A stretch of DNA of 30,718 bases from Methylocystis sp. (GTDB taxonomy: Bacteria; Pseudomonadota; Alphaproteobacteria; Rhizobiales; Beijerinckiaceae), in the NCBI GenBank assembly GCA_023253795.1, contig JALRFG010000007.1, positions 1 through 30,718 of the forward strand, read 5' to 3'. The stretch's first letter is position 1. Every line of letters starts with the position of its first letter. Below the pieces are notes generated by a model that saw nothing but the letters and a program-made list of their open reading frames with translations, had not been told where the DNA came from and ran no database searches. A program made the translations under genes and the position numbers. Positions 1 through 6,986 of this stretch are shown one piece after another.

Positions 1-118
1 ATTTTAAGCTCTAATTATATAATTGAAATGGATAATTAAGCAAATAAATACAATTATATAAAGTATAGTTATATTTATATATGAGTATTGAGACATCAGA
101 TTTGCTGGCGCCCTGTTA
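1..118. other. AT-rich noncoding stretch
   Basis: The first ~95 bases are overwhelmingly A and T, in sharp contrast to the GC-rich DNA of the rest of the window. It contains a perfect 12-base palindrome AATTATATAATT at 13-24, and its core AATTATATA recurs at 52-60. No credible reading frame lies here. It may be the tail of an intergenic region, a promoter region silenced by a nucleoid protein, or the edge of a transferred segment; the window starts too close to decide. Confidence 0.6.
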
Positions 119-179
119 GTGGTCGCTTTGTCGAAAATCTCTGTTTTGCGGCGGAGTTTCTTATTGCTAGAGAAACGGC

Positions 180-812
180 ATGAAGCGCGATTTTTCCGGG
201 TGGGGTGTTTTCGTTGCCGGCGGACTGCTGGCGCTGCTTGGCGTCTATTGGCTGTTGGCCGGCTGGGAGCACATTCAAATCGAACGAGGCTGGAGCCAGT
301 TCATCGCAGGCGCGATGATTCTTTCCGGCGGCGTCGTCACAATGGCGATCGGGCGTTTGATCCGCCTGCTCGTGCAACAATCGCGCAGCGTCGCGCCGGG
401 CCAACCGGCTGTCCGGGAGCCCGCAAAACCCTCGGCGGCGCGCAGCGCCGTGCGTCCTCCCGAACCTGAAAAGCGCAGCCGACCGCCTGAGCCTGTTGCG
501 CCTGTCGCCGCGTCGGCCAGCGTTGAGACATCGGCTGTTGACGCCGCAAACTCATGGAGCGCGCCGACGCATCAGACGATGAAGCCGCCGCCGCCTGTTC
601 GCGGTTCTGCGCCGGCGTCTCATGCGGTCGCGGAAGATTTGTTTCCCGAGCCCCAACAGATGAGAAGCGCGGAGCCTGTCGAAGTCGATCACTATACGGC
701 GGGCGAAGCCACTTATGTGATGTATTCGGACGGCTCGGTCGAAGTGCGCACGCCCGATGGCGCGCAGCGGTATGAGTCGCTTGAAGCGCTTCGCGCTAAC
801 AGCCGCGGCTGA
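180..812 (+). CDS. Proline-rich membrane protein of unknown function
   Basis: I do not recognise a named family. The 210-residue product starts with a short basic segment, then two probable membrane helices (about residues 8-27 and 39-62) joined by a short loop, so both ends probably face the same side. Residues about 70-165 are rich in proline, alanine and serine and look disordered. The last ~35 residues form a compact segment (around TYVMYSDGSVEVRT) that looks like a small beta-rich domain. The ATG at 180 has no strong ribosome binding site; it is chosen because the hydrophobic start follows at once. The gene stands alone, with the convergent CBS gene 21 bases downstream. Codon use matches the neighbours. 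The role is unknown; an envelope anchor protein is only a guess. Confidence 0.75.
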   Translation: MKRDFSGWGVFVAGGLLALLGVYWLLAGWEHIQIERGWSQFIAGAMILSGGVVTMAIGRLIRLLVQQSRSVAPGQPAVREPAKPSAARSAVRPPEPEKRSRPPEPVAPVAASASVETSAVDAANSWSAPTHQTMKPPPPVRGSAPASHAVAEDLFPEPQQMRSAEPVEVDHYTAGEATYVMYSDGSVEVRTPDGAQRYESLEALRANSRG

Positions 813-833
813 CGCAGCTAGAATGGCTCGCGG

Positions 834-1706
834 CTAGTTGTCGCCGCCGCCCCACATCAGAAACAGCGCGGCGTCTCCCGGCAGGCCATCCGGAAAATCG
901 ATGATCTGCGCCGCGATCTGAAAACCTTGCGGCTGTAATTCATCGCGCCAGCGCCGGAAAATGTCGGCGGGTTCGCCGCGTAGCGTTTCTGGCCAATGCG
1001 GATCCGGCGCATTGATCGCTCTGCCGCCATCGCTGCACAGCTGGGACGGAAAACGAAGCAGCATAAATTCACGCAGGCCGGCGGTGGCGGCGTTACGCGC
1101 GCTCGCCAGCATCTGCCGCCAAACGGCGTCCGTCAGTCGTCTCGCCGCCAACTCCTTGATCCGTTGCTCGCGCAACTGCTGGGCGTTTTGACGACGCTGC
1201 ACCGCTTCGCTCTCCAGCGCTTGCTCATGCGCCGCGACCAGCGTCCGGAAATGCGCCGCTGAAAACTCTCCGGACGATTGCGCTGTCGCATCATCGGCGT
1301 GTTCGAGAGGCGGGGCGTCGGCGGATTGCCGCACAGCGTCCATCACCTGTTTGCGCAGCAGTAGACCAACCAGGCGCTCTCCGTTGACCACGGGAATGCG
1401 TTTCAGCTTATGCGCTTCAAGCAGCCGCAGGATTTCCGCAAGCGCAGCGGTTTCATCGACAGAGACGGGATGCGGCGTCATCACGTCGCGCAAGGACCGG
1501 CCATTCGAACGATAGGTTGAGACTGTTTCGCCGGCGCCGTCTTCGAAGTTGCTGCGCGTGACGATGCCGATCGGCGATAGATGTTCGTCGACAACCTGAA
1601 TAGCTCCCGCCTGACAACGCGACAGCAGTCTGGCGACATAGGCGGCGTCGACATCCGCCGTCACATAATAGGGAAACTCGCTATTCATCAGGTCGCGGGC
1701 GATCAT
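834..1706 (-). CDS. CBS-domain protein with extra C-terminal domain
   Basis: The 290-residue product begins with a tandem CBS pair (about residues 1-130). The second repeat shows the usual DVMTPHPVSVDE start and KLKRIPVVNGERLVGLL core. CBS pairs sense adenosyl ligands such as AMP, ATP or SAM. Residues about 145-200 are charged and likely a helical or coiled-coil linker. The last ~85 residues contain LREFMLLRFPSQLCSDGGRA and a tail with DFPDGLPGDAALFLMWGG; I know no function for this part, though similar sequences seem to occur in Hyphomicrobiales proteins. No membrane segment or enzyme domain is evident, so this is not an ordinary CBS transporter or IMP dehydrogenase. Its ATG overlaps the stop codon of xthA in ATGA, so the two are probably co-transcribed and translationally coupled. 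Confidence 0.88.
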   Translation of the reverse strand: MIARDLMNSEFPYYVTADVDAAYVARLLSRCQAGAIQVVDEHLSPIGIVTRSNFEDGAGETVSTYRSNGRSLRDVMTPHPVSVDETAALAEILRLLEAHKLKRIPVVNGERLVGLLLRKQVMDAVRQSADAPPLEHADDATAQSSGEFSAAHFRTLVAAHEQALESEAVQRRQNAQQLREQRIKELAARRLTDAVWRQMLASARNAATAGLREFMLLRFPSQLCSDGGRAINAPDPHWPETLRGEPADIFRRWRDELQPQGFQIAAQIIDFPDGLPGDAALFLMWGGGDN

Positions 1707-2521
1707 TTGCCTTTATCCGCCTGTTCCGACAGTTCGAGGGTCACGGGCACATGGTCTGAAGGGCGTTCCCAGCCGCGCGCCTCTTTCAAAATTTCCAGTT
1801 TCTTCAAAGCGCCGACGAGCTCTTCGCTGACAAGAATATGATCAAGTCGTCGGCCACGATCGGACGCCGCCCAATCCGCCGCGCGATAGCTCCACCAAGT
1901 GTAGAGCTTTTCTTCCGCCGGCACGAAATGGCGCAGGGCGTCGACCCATTTTCCCGCATTGAACACCGCTGTCAGTTTTTCGACTTCCACCGGCGTGTGG
2001 CTGACCACTTTCAGCAGAGCCTTGTGGCTCCAGACATCGTGCTCAAGCGGCGCGATGTTGAGATCGCCGACGAGGACAGCGCGTCCTTTGGCGATCTTTT
2101 CTTTTTTGATCCAGTCGCGCATCTCATCAAGAAAATCGAGCTTGTGGCCGAATTTTGGATTGATGTCGCGATCAGGTTCGTCGCCGCCTGCCGGTACGTA
2201 AAAATTATGCAGGGTGAGGGGGCCACCCTTGCTTTCGACTTCCGCTGCGATGTGGCGCGCGTCTCCCTTTTCGCAGAAGTCACGTTTCTCGATCAATTGC
2301 AGCGGCGTTTTCGAAACAATGGCGACGCCGTGATATCCCTTCTGGCCATTGATGACGATGTGCCGGTAGCCGAGCGCATGGAAGTCTTTGTGCGGAAACT
2401 CGGCGTCACGACATTTGGTTTCCTGCAGGCACAAAACATCCGGCGCGCGACTTTTCAGAAAGTGGGCGACAAGCGGCATACGCAGCCGCACAGAATTGAT
2501 GTTCCAGGTGGTGATCTTCAC
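1703..2521 (-). CDS. xthA: Exodeoxyribonuclease III
   Basis: The 272-residue product is a full-length ExoIII/AP endonuclease of the endonuclease-exonuclease-phosphatase fold. It cleaves DNA 5' to abasic sites and trims 3' ends in base excision repair in the cytoplasm. All key residues are visible: N7 (TWNINSVR), E34 (LQETK), Y108 (FYVPAGG), D153 and N155 (GDLNIAP), D227 (RLDHIL) and the D256-H257 pair (PSDHVPV). Residue order and length match the E. coli family member. It lies 14 bases downstream of the YcjF-like gene and overlaps the CBS gene by four bases, suggesting a three-gene leftward unit. Repair genes are commonly linked with unrelated neighbours, so the context adds little to function. 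Confidence 0.96.
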   Translation of the reverse strand: MKITTWNINSVRLRMPLVAHFLKSRAPDVLCLQETKCRDAEFPHKDFHALGYRHIVINGQKGYHGVAIVSKTPLQLIEKRDFCEKGDARHIAAEVESKGGPLTLHNFYVPAGGDEPDRDINPKFGHKLDFLDEMRDWIKKEKIAKGRAVLVGDLNIAPLEHDVWSHKALLKVVSHTPVEVEKLTAVFNAGKWVDALRHFVPAEEKLYTWWSYRAADWAASDRGRRLDHILVSEELVGALKKLEILKEARGWERPSDHVPVTLELSEQADKGK

Positions 2522-2535
2522 GTTTTTCCGAATTT

Positions 2536-3618
2536 CTATGAGCTGGTTTTGTTTTTACCGCTGAACAGGAACGGTGCGACATCGCCGACGCCGGGAGCCT
2601 TTTCGGCGATGAAGGGCGTCGGGCGGCACACCGCCATGGCTGAGAGACCAACGCGCGCGGTGAGCAGGCCGTTGAGCACGCCCTCGCCAAGCTTGGCCGA
2701 CACACGCGAGGCGAGGCCATGGCCCAGCACCTGCTGCAACAGCGTGTCGCCAACCGCGACGGCGCCGGTGATGGCGAGATGCGCCCCGACAGAACGCGCC
2801 AGTTTGAAAAAACCGAACAGTCCCGGACGACCGCCATAAATATCGGCGATCCGGCGCATCAGCACGATCGCCTGTCCGGCGACAAAAAGCACATCGAGGA
2901 TCGCGCGCGGGCTGATGGCGGTGACGACGGAAACGCGTTTGGCGGCGGCTGCGATCTCCTTGCGGGCGGTTTCATCGAGCGGCGCAATCAAATGACGTTC
3001 AGCGAGATCGATGAGATCGCGGCCATCAATGATCTGGCTACTGTAATCCTTCATCAAGGCGCGGGCGCGCGCGCTTTCGGGGCGCGCGGCGTAGAGGCGC
3101 GTCAGTTCTGCAACGCGCGCGCGCGCTGCCTTTTGATTGTTGGCGGCATGGGCTTCCGCCAACGCGACATGCAAACGCGCGATCTGGTTTTGACGCAGGA
3201 TGCTGCGGATTTCGCGCAGGATGAAGACGCCTGCGGCGAGCGCCGCCGCGCCAGCGAGGAAAAGACCAATCGCGCCGAGAATAGCCGAGTGGCTGAACAG
3301 ATCCGCGACGAAGTTCCAGGCCCAAATACTCAGCGCCAGCGAGAACAGGCCGGTAATGGCGGAGACAAATACCCCGCCCCACGACATCACGAAATTTTGC
3401 AGCAGGCCATTGGCCTGCGCCGCTTCAACCGCCGCTTCGTCTCCGGTCAGGCCATCGACCAGTTCGGCCGCCTCACGCGCAAAGGCGTCGGTTTCCGCCT
3501 CGATCAGTTCGGCGCCGGAGGCGCTGGCCGGCTTCGACGGGACAGTTTCGTCGCCTTCGAGACGGAAAGCGCGTGGCCGCGCCCGGCGTTCGGTTTTGGT
3601 GGTGGGGGAATTGGACAT
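2536..3618 (-). CDS. ycjF: YcjF-type (UPF0283/DUF697) inner membrane protein
   Basis: The 360-residue product resembles the YcjF/TIGR01620 family. A long polar N-terminus (residues 1-70) is followed by two adjacent membrane helices (about 80-135, with runs such as SAITGLFSLALSIWAW and IGLFLAGAAALAAGVFI), a soluble helical middle, and a C-terminal segment rich in Gly and Ala (about 295-345) resembling DUF697. The function is unknown; in many proteobacteria ycjF follows the GTPase-like ycjX, which is not present here. An in-frame ATG exists 65 codons further upstream at 3813, but that would overlap plsY and its extra residues look noncoding. The ATG at 3618 starts the conserved part, with a weak GGAAG about 18 bases before it. 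Confidence 0.85.
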   Translation of the reverse strand: MSNSPTTKTERRARPRAFRLEGDETVPSKPASASGAELIEAETDAFAREAAELVDGLTGDEAAVEAAQANGLLQNFVMSWGGVFVSAITGLFSLALSIWAWNFVADLFSHSAILGAIGLFLAGAAALAAGVFILREIRSILRQNQIARLHVALAEAHAANNQKAARARVAELTRLYAARPESARARALMKDYSSQIIDGRDLIDLAERHLIAPLDETARKEIAAAAKRVSVVTAISPRAILDVLFVAGQAIVLMRRIADIYGGRPGLFGFFKLARSVGAHLAITGAVAVGDTLLQQVLGHGLASRVSAKLGEGVLNGLLTARVGLSAMAVCRPTPFIAEKAPGVGDVAPFLFSGKNKTSS

Positions 3619-3648
3619 GTTTGAAACCGTATTTGCTTCCGATTCCTT

Positions 3649-3807
3649 ATGCCAGAAAAACCCCGCGCGCGCGCCATCCCTTTGGACTTTTCCGGTCTGA
3701 CCGCCTGTCTGCGCCGCACGGTCGGACGGTTGCGGGAGCGCATCGGCTCCTTTAGCATTAATGTCGCTGTTTTTGTTCTGCTCTCGCCGGATCGCCTGAA
3801 CCCATGA
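3649..3807 (+). CDS. Possible small ORF coupled to plsY
   Basis: A 52-residue reading frame starts at ATG 3649 and ends in a TGA that overlaps the plsY start as ATGA. The product is basic in its middle and ends with a short hydrophobic run (SINVAVFVLLSP). Codon use is compatible with the genome. Neither it nor plsY has a convincing ribosome binding site, so coupling of plsY translation to this frame is conceivable. Against it: the start lies only 30 bases from the divergent start of the YcjF-like gene, leaving little room for promoters, and I recognise no family. Confidence 0.22.
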   Translation: MPEKPRARAIPLDFSGLTACLRRTVGRLRERIGSFSINVAVFVLLSPDRLNP

Positions 3808-4400
3808 CGTCACTGATTCCCGACGCCCTCGCGCTGATCATCGGTTATCTGCTTGGCTCGATTCCTTTCGGATTGCTGTTGACCCGCGGCGCCGGCGCGC
3901 CGGACGTGCGTTCCATCGGCTCGGGGAATATTGGCGCCACCAATGTCCTGCGCACGGGTCGCAAGGACCTCGCTGCTGCGACCCTGCTGCTCGACGCGTT
4001 GAAAGGAACCGCCGCCGTTCTGATCGGTCGCTGGCTGGCGCCGGAAGATGGCGAGCTGATCGCCGGGTTCGCCGCCTTTATCGGTCATATTTTGCCGGTC
4101 TGGTTGAACTTCAAAGGCGGCAAGGGCGTCGCCACCTTTTTGGGCGCCCTGTTTGGATTGCACTGGCCGACGGGTCTGATTTTCTGCGCCGTCTGGCTCG
4201 GCGCCGCAGCGATCTGGCGCTATTCCTCTTTATCCGCGCTGATTGCGAGCCTTGTGGCGCCAGTTGCGTTGTTTGTTTCCGGGCAGGGCGGAGCCGCGCT
4301 GGTTGTCGGAGTCATGGCGGCGATCCTCTGGCGAAAGCATCGCGAGAATATTGCGCGTCTCGTCGCCGGAGAAGAGAGCCGGATTGGACAAAAGGGATGA
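3804..4400 (+). CDS. plsY: Glycerol-3-phosphate acyltransferase PlsY
   Basis: The 198-residue integral membrane enzyme transfers the acyl group of acyl-phosphate to glycerol 3-phosphate, giving lysophosphatidic acid, the first step of phospholipid synthesis. Family motifs are clear: GYLLGSIPFG near residue 14, the GSGNIGATNVLR loop (about 40-51), and the GHILPVWLNFKGGKGVAT loop (about 91-108). Several hydrophobic helices separate them, matching the five-to-seven-helix topology. The ATG has no clear ribosome binding site. Its stop codon overlaps the dprA start in ATGA, so the two genes are probably one transcript; plsY-dprA adjacency is common in alphaproteobacteria. Confidence 0.96.
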   Translation: MTSLIPDALALIIGYLLGSIPFGLLLTRGAGAPDVRSIGSGNIGATNVLRTGRKDLAAATLLLDALKGTAAVLIGRWLAPEDGELIAGFAAFIGHILPVWLNFKGGKGVATFLGALFGLHWPTGLIFCAVWLGAAAIWRYSSLSALIASLVAPVALFVSGQGGAALVVGVMAAILWRKHRENIARLVAGEESRIGQKG

Positions 4401-5656
4401 GCGGAACAGCGCGCGGCGCGCGGCTCGATGACGCGCAGCTTGTCGATTGGCTTCGTCTCATTCGCAGCGAGAATATTGGTCCGCGCACTTTTCGTCAGTT
4501 GATCAACCGTTATGGCGGTGCGCGCGCGGCGCTGGAAGCCTTGCCGGATCTTGTCGCCAAAACCCTGCGCGGCCGCGTCATTCGTCTGGCGGATCGCGAC
4601 GAAGTTTTGCGCGAGATCGAGGCGGCGCATGCAAGGGGCGTGCGTTTCGTGGCCAGCGTCGATCTCGACTATCCGTCGTTGTTGCGTGAAATTGCCGATG
4701 CGCCGCCCATTCTGGCGCTGCGCGGCGATGCGTCGGTGACGCGTCGCGACGCTGTGGCGATTGTTGGCTCGCGTAACGCTTCGGCTGCGGGACTGGCCTT
4801 TGCGGAGCGCCTCGCGCGCGGACTATCGAGCGCCAATTATGTTGTAACATCTGGACTGGCGCGCGGCATCGACGCCGTGACGCATCGCGTAACGCTGGAA
4901 ACCGGCACGATCGCCGTGCTCGCTGGCGGCCACGCGCGCGTCTATCCCGCAGAACACGAAAAACTGGCCGATGAAATCGCTGAGCGCGGCCTGCTGATTT
5001 CGGAAATGCCCTTCGCCTGGGAGCCGCGCGGCCGGGATTTTCCCCGTCGCAATCGACTGATTTCCGGCGTTAGTCGCGCCACGGTCGTGGTGGAGGCGGC
5101 GCGTCGCTCCGGTTCGTTGATCACGGCGAAATTCGCCAATGATCAGGGCCGGGAGGTTTTTGCCGTTCCCGGTTCTCCTCTCGACCCGCGTGCGGAAGGG
5201 ACGAATGATTTATTGCGCCAGGGTGCCAGCCTGTGCACGCGCGCCGAGGACGTCATCGAATTTCTTTCAGGATCTTCATCGCGTCCATCACAGGTGGATC
5301 TTTTTGACGCGCGGAATAGCGCGGATGAAGATGAGCCTTTGTTTGACGAACTCGATTTTTTCGCGGCGCCTGCGCCCGCGCCCTTTGTGAGCGCTTTGGG
5401 CGCAACAGACATCGCGCCATCGCGCGAACAAACGTCAGATGTCAGAGACGACGCCGTTTCCGTAACGGCGCCTGTGAATGATCCTGTCGAGTATGTGACT
5501 TCCCTGCTCGGACCGGCGCCGATCAGCGTGAACGAACTTGTCCGGCTCAGCGGTCTGAGCGCGCAGATCGTCAATGGCGTTTTGGTGGAGCTGGATATCG
5601 CCGGCCGGATCTCTCGGCCGGGGCCCGATTTGGTCTCTCTAGTTTACATTCAATAG
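4397..5656 (+). CDS. dprA: DNA processing protein DprA
   Basis: The 419-residue product is a DprA/Smf protein, which binds incoming single-stranded DNA and loads RecA during natural transformation. The N-terminus (1-75) is helical, with a helix-hairpin-helix-like start (IRSENIGPRTFRQLINRYG). The Rossmann-like DprA core (about 90-300) shows VAIVGSRNAS, TSGLARGIDAVTH, TIAVLAGG, LISEMPF, RRNRLISGVS and SGSLITAKFA. A low-complexity linker (about 300-355) leads to a winged-helix domain (about 360-419, LLGPAPISVNELVRLSGLS). It starts inside the plsY stop codon. In many relatives topA follows; here a small convergent gene begins seven bases after the stop instead. The gene alone does not show that the organism is competent. 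Confidence 0.96.
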   Translation: MSGTARGARLDDAQLVDWLRLIRSENIGPRTFRQLINRYGGARAALEALPDLVAKTLRGRVIRLADRDEVLREIEAAHARGVRFVASVDLDYPSLLREIADAPPILALRGDASVTRRDAVAIVGSRNASAAGLAFAERLARGLSSANYVVTSGLARGIDAVTHRVTLETGTIAVLAGGHARVYPAEHEKLADEIAERGLLISEMPFAWEPRGRDFPRRNRLISGVSRATVVVEAARRSGSLITAKFANDQGREVFAVPGSPLDPRAEGTNDLLRQGASLCTRAEDVIEFLSGSSSRPSQVDLFDARNSADEDEPLFDELDFFAAPAPAPFVSALGATDIAPSREQTSDVRDDAVSVTAPVNDPVEYVTSLLGPAPISVNELVRLSGLSAQIVNGVLVELDIAGRISRPGPDLVSLVYIQ

Positions 5657-5663
5657 AGGCGGT

Positions 5664-5906
5664 TCACTCGGCGTGATCCAGACGCTTCGTCGTCATTTCC
5701 GCTTCTACGCGGGCGAGATTGAGAAAATACGCCAGCATTGGCAGTTTGGCCTCGCCGGCCATGCGCGCAAGTTCTGCGCTGATCTCCGTTATATAATCAG
5801 AGACAGCGGTCTGCTGCTGGATTGCCGTGCGCGCTTTGTTTTTTGTCGACGGCTTTCGGAGCGATGCGCTCGCGCCTTGAGGACGGGAGGCCACAGGTCG
5901 CTGCAT
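5664..5906 (-). CDS. Small conserved-looking hypothetical protein
   Basis: The 80-residue product has a basic, low-complexity N-terminus (1-30) and a helical C-terminal half containing DYITEISAELARMAGEAKLPML and a charged tail. I do not recognise a named family; short proteins of this type occur in alphaproteobacteria. Support for it being real comes from codon use, the convergent fit against dprA (seven-base gap), and a perfect TTGACA box and repeats upstream in the leftward direction. No signal peptide, membrane helix or metal site is visible. Function unknown. Confidence 0.6.
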   Translation of the reverse strand: MQRPVASRPQGASASLRKPSTKNKARTAIQQQTAVSDYITEISAELARMAGEAKLPMLAYFLNLARVEAEMTTKRLDHAE

Positions 5907-5937
5907 AGGTCGGGGTCTCGCGGGCTGGTGAAGTGTA

Positions 5938-5974
5938 GACAGTATTTTTGACCATCTGTAGACAATACTGTCAA
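5938..5974 (-). promoter_or_regulatory. Probable promoter/operator of the 80-residue gene
   Basis: Read leftward, TTGACA (5974-5969) is a perfect -35 box, although no good -10 box follows at 17 bases. The same segment holds a perfect 9-base inverted repeat, GACAGTATT (5938-5946) and AATACTGTC (5964-5972), and a near-identical direct repeat of TA(T/C)TGTCTACA on the minus strand. Such symmetry near a promoter suggests a repressor or activator site. The factor is unknown. Confidence 0.4.
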
Positions 5975-6039
5975 GCTTGCGCTGATCGCCGGGCCGCCGG
6001 CCGCGGCGTTGATCAATAAATCATTTTATAATCAAGTAA

Positions 6040-6558
6040 TTAATTCGTTATCGGGATGGCGTCAGTTGTTCCGGGGAGGCGCGACAGGCGGTCCAGCGCG
6101 CCCTGCAGAATATAGGCGGCGGCCATGCGGTCGATCACGTCGGCGCGTTTGGCGCGGGAAACGTCATTGGCGATCAGGTCGCGCGTGACGGCGGCCGTCG
6201 ACAGGCGTTCGTCCCAGAAAGCGAAGGGCAGGGGCGTCAATTTCCGTAAGTTTCGCATAAACGCCTGCGTTGCCTGCGCGCGCGGGCCGGCGGTGCCGTC
6301 CATGTTCAGCGGCAGGCCGAAGATCAGCGCCTGCGCCTCAAAATCATTCGCACGCTGGATTAGTTGCGCCGCGTCTTGAGAAAATTTGACGCGGCGGATC
6401 GTGTCGAGCGGCGAGGCGAGACGTCGTTCGACATCGGAAAGCGCCAGGCCGATGGTTTTTGTGCCGAGATCGAGCCCGAGGACACGCGCCTTGGCGGGCA
6501 GCAGGCGGGCGATTTCTTCAAGTGGCAGGGCGACGTCGGACATGTTTTTCGCTAGCAT
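6040..6558 (-). CDS. ruvX: Putative pre-16S rRNA nuclease / YqgF resolvase-like protein
   Basis: The 172-residue product is a YqgF/RuvX protein with an RNase H-like fold, implicated in 16S rRNA 5'-end maturation and named for its similarity to Holliday-junction resolvases. Motifs in order: VLGLDLGTKTIGLALSD with the first catalytic Asp, FGLPLNMDGTAGPRA, the FWDERLSTAAV strand with the second acidic residue, and DRMAAAYILQGALD near the end with the third. Length is slightly above the usual ~140-160 because of the N-terminal extension. An in-frame ATG at 6543 is an equally plausible start; neither has a strong ribosome binding site. It is divergent from gatC, 98 bases apart, as is common in related genomes. 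Confidence 0.93.
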   Translation of the reverse strand: MLAKNMSDVALPLEEIARLLPAKARVLGLDLGTKTIGLALSDVERRLASPLDTIRRVKFSQDAAQLIQRANDFEAQALIFGLPLNMDGTAGPRAQATQAFMRNLRKLTPLPFAFWDERLSTAAVTRDLIANDVSRAKRADVIDRMAAAYILQGALDRLSRLPGTTDAIPITN

Positions 6559-6612
6559 GCCCCAGAATGTCGATAAACCCCCGATGAGGGGCGCATTGCG
6601 CCGCGAAAGCCC

Positions 6613-6628
6613 AGGCGCTATAGCGCCT
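6613..6628. promoter_or_regulatory. 16-base perfect palindrome between ruvX and gatC
   Basis: AGGCGCTATAGCGCCT is perfectly symmetric and lies in the short divergent gap, 28 bases upstream of the gatC ATG. The CTATAG core could be part of a -10 element, and the symmetry could be an operator or a small hairpin in the leader. Its role is inferred from position only. Confidence 0.4.
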
Positions 6629-6656
6629 TGACGTAGTCCGAAGGGCGGAGCTGAAA

Positions 6657-6944
6657 ATGTCTGTCGATCCTGCGGTGGTTCGCCGTATCGCCCACCTCTC
6701 GCGCATCGCCGTGGAGGACAAGGAAGTCGAGCGTCTGAATGGCGAGATCAATGCGATCCTCACCTTTGTCGAGACGCTGAGCTCCGTCGATGTCGCGGGC
6801 GTTGAGCCGATCGCCTCTGTTCTGCCGATGCAAATGAAGAAGCGCGCGGACGTCGTCACTGACGGCGGCATCGTTGATGACATCCTCGCCAACGCGCCCG
6901 TGCGTGAAGACAATTATTTCGTGGTGCCGAAAGTCGTCGAATAA
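6657..6944 (+). CDS. gatC: Asp-tRNA(Asn)/Glu-tRNA(Gln) amidotransferase subunit C
   Basis: The 95-residue product is GatC, the small subunit that wraps around GatA and helps assemble the GatCAB complex, which converts Glu-tRNA(Gln) or Asp-tRNA(Asn) to the amidated forms. The family pattern is clear: MSVDPAVVRRIAHLSRIAV at the start, a middle helix with LTFVETLSSVDVAGVEP, and the C-terminal ILANAPVREDNYFVVPKVVE. The ATG follows a GGAG seven bases upstream. gatA begins 42 bases after the stop. Confidence 0.96.
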   Translation: MSVDPAVVRRIAHLSRIAVEDKEVERLNGEINAILTFVETLSSVDVAGVEPIASVLPMQMKKRADVVTDGGIVDDILANAPVREDNYFVVPKVVE

Positions 6945-6986
6945 GACGGCGATCCGGCTGCGTTCCTGATACATATAAAGAGACAA

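Noticed and set aside
1838..2839. 333-codon rightward frame opposite xthA
   Set aside because: It is the antisense of a fully conserved exonuclease III gene and part of the YcjF-like gene; GC-rich codon bias opens long antisense frames. No family is visible.
3619..3813. Upstream start for the YcjF-like protein at 3813
   Set aside because: It overlaps the plsY start, and the extra 65 residues lack family similarity.
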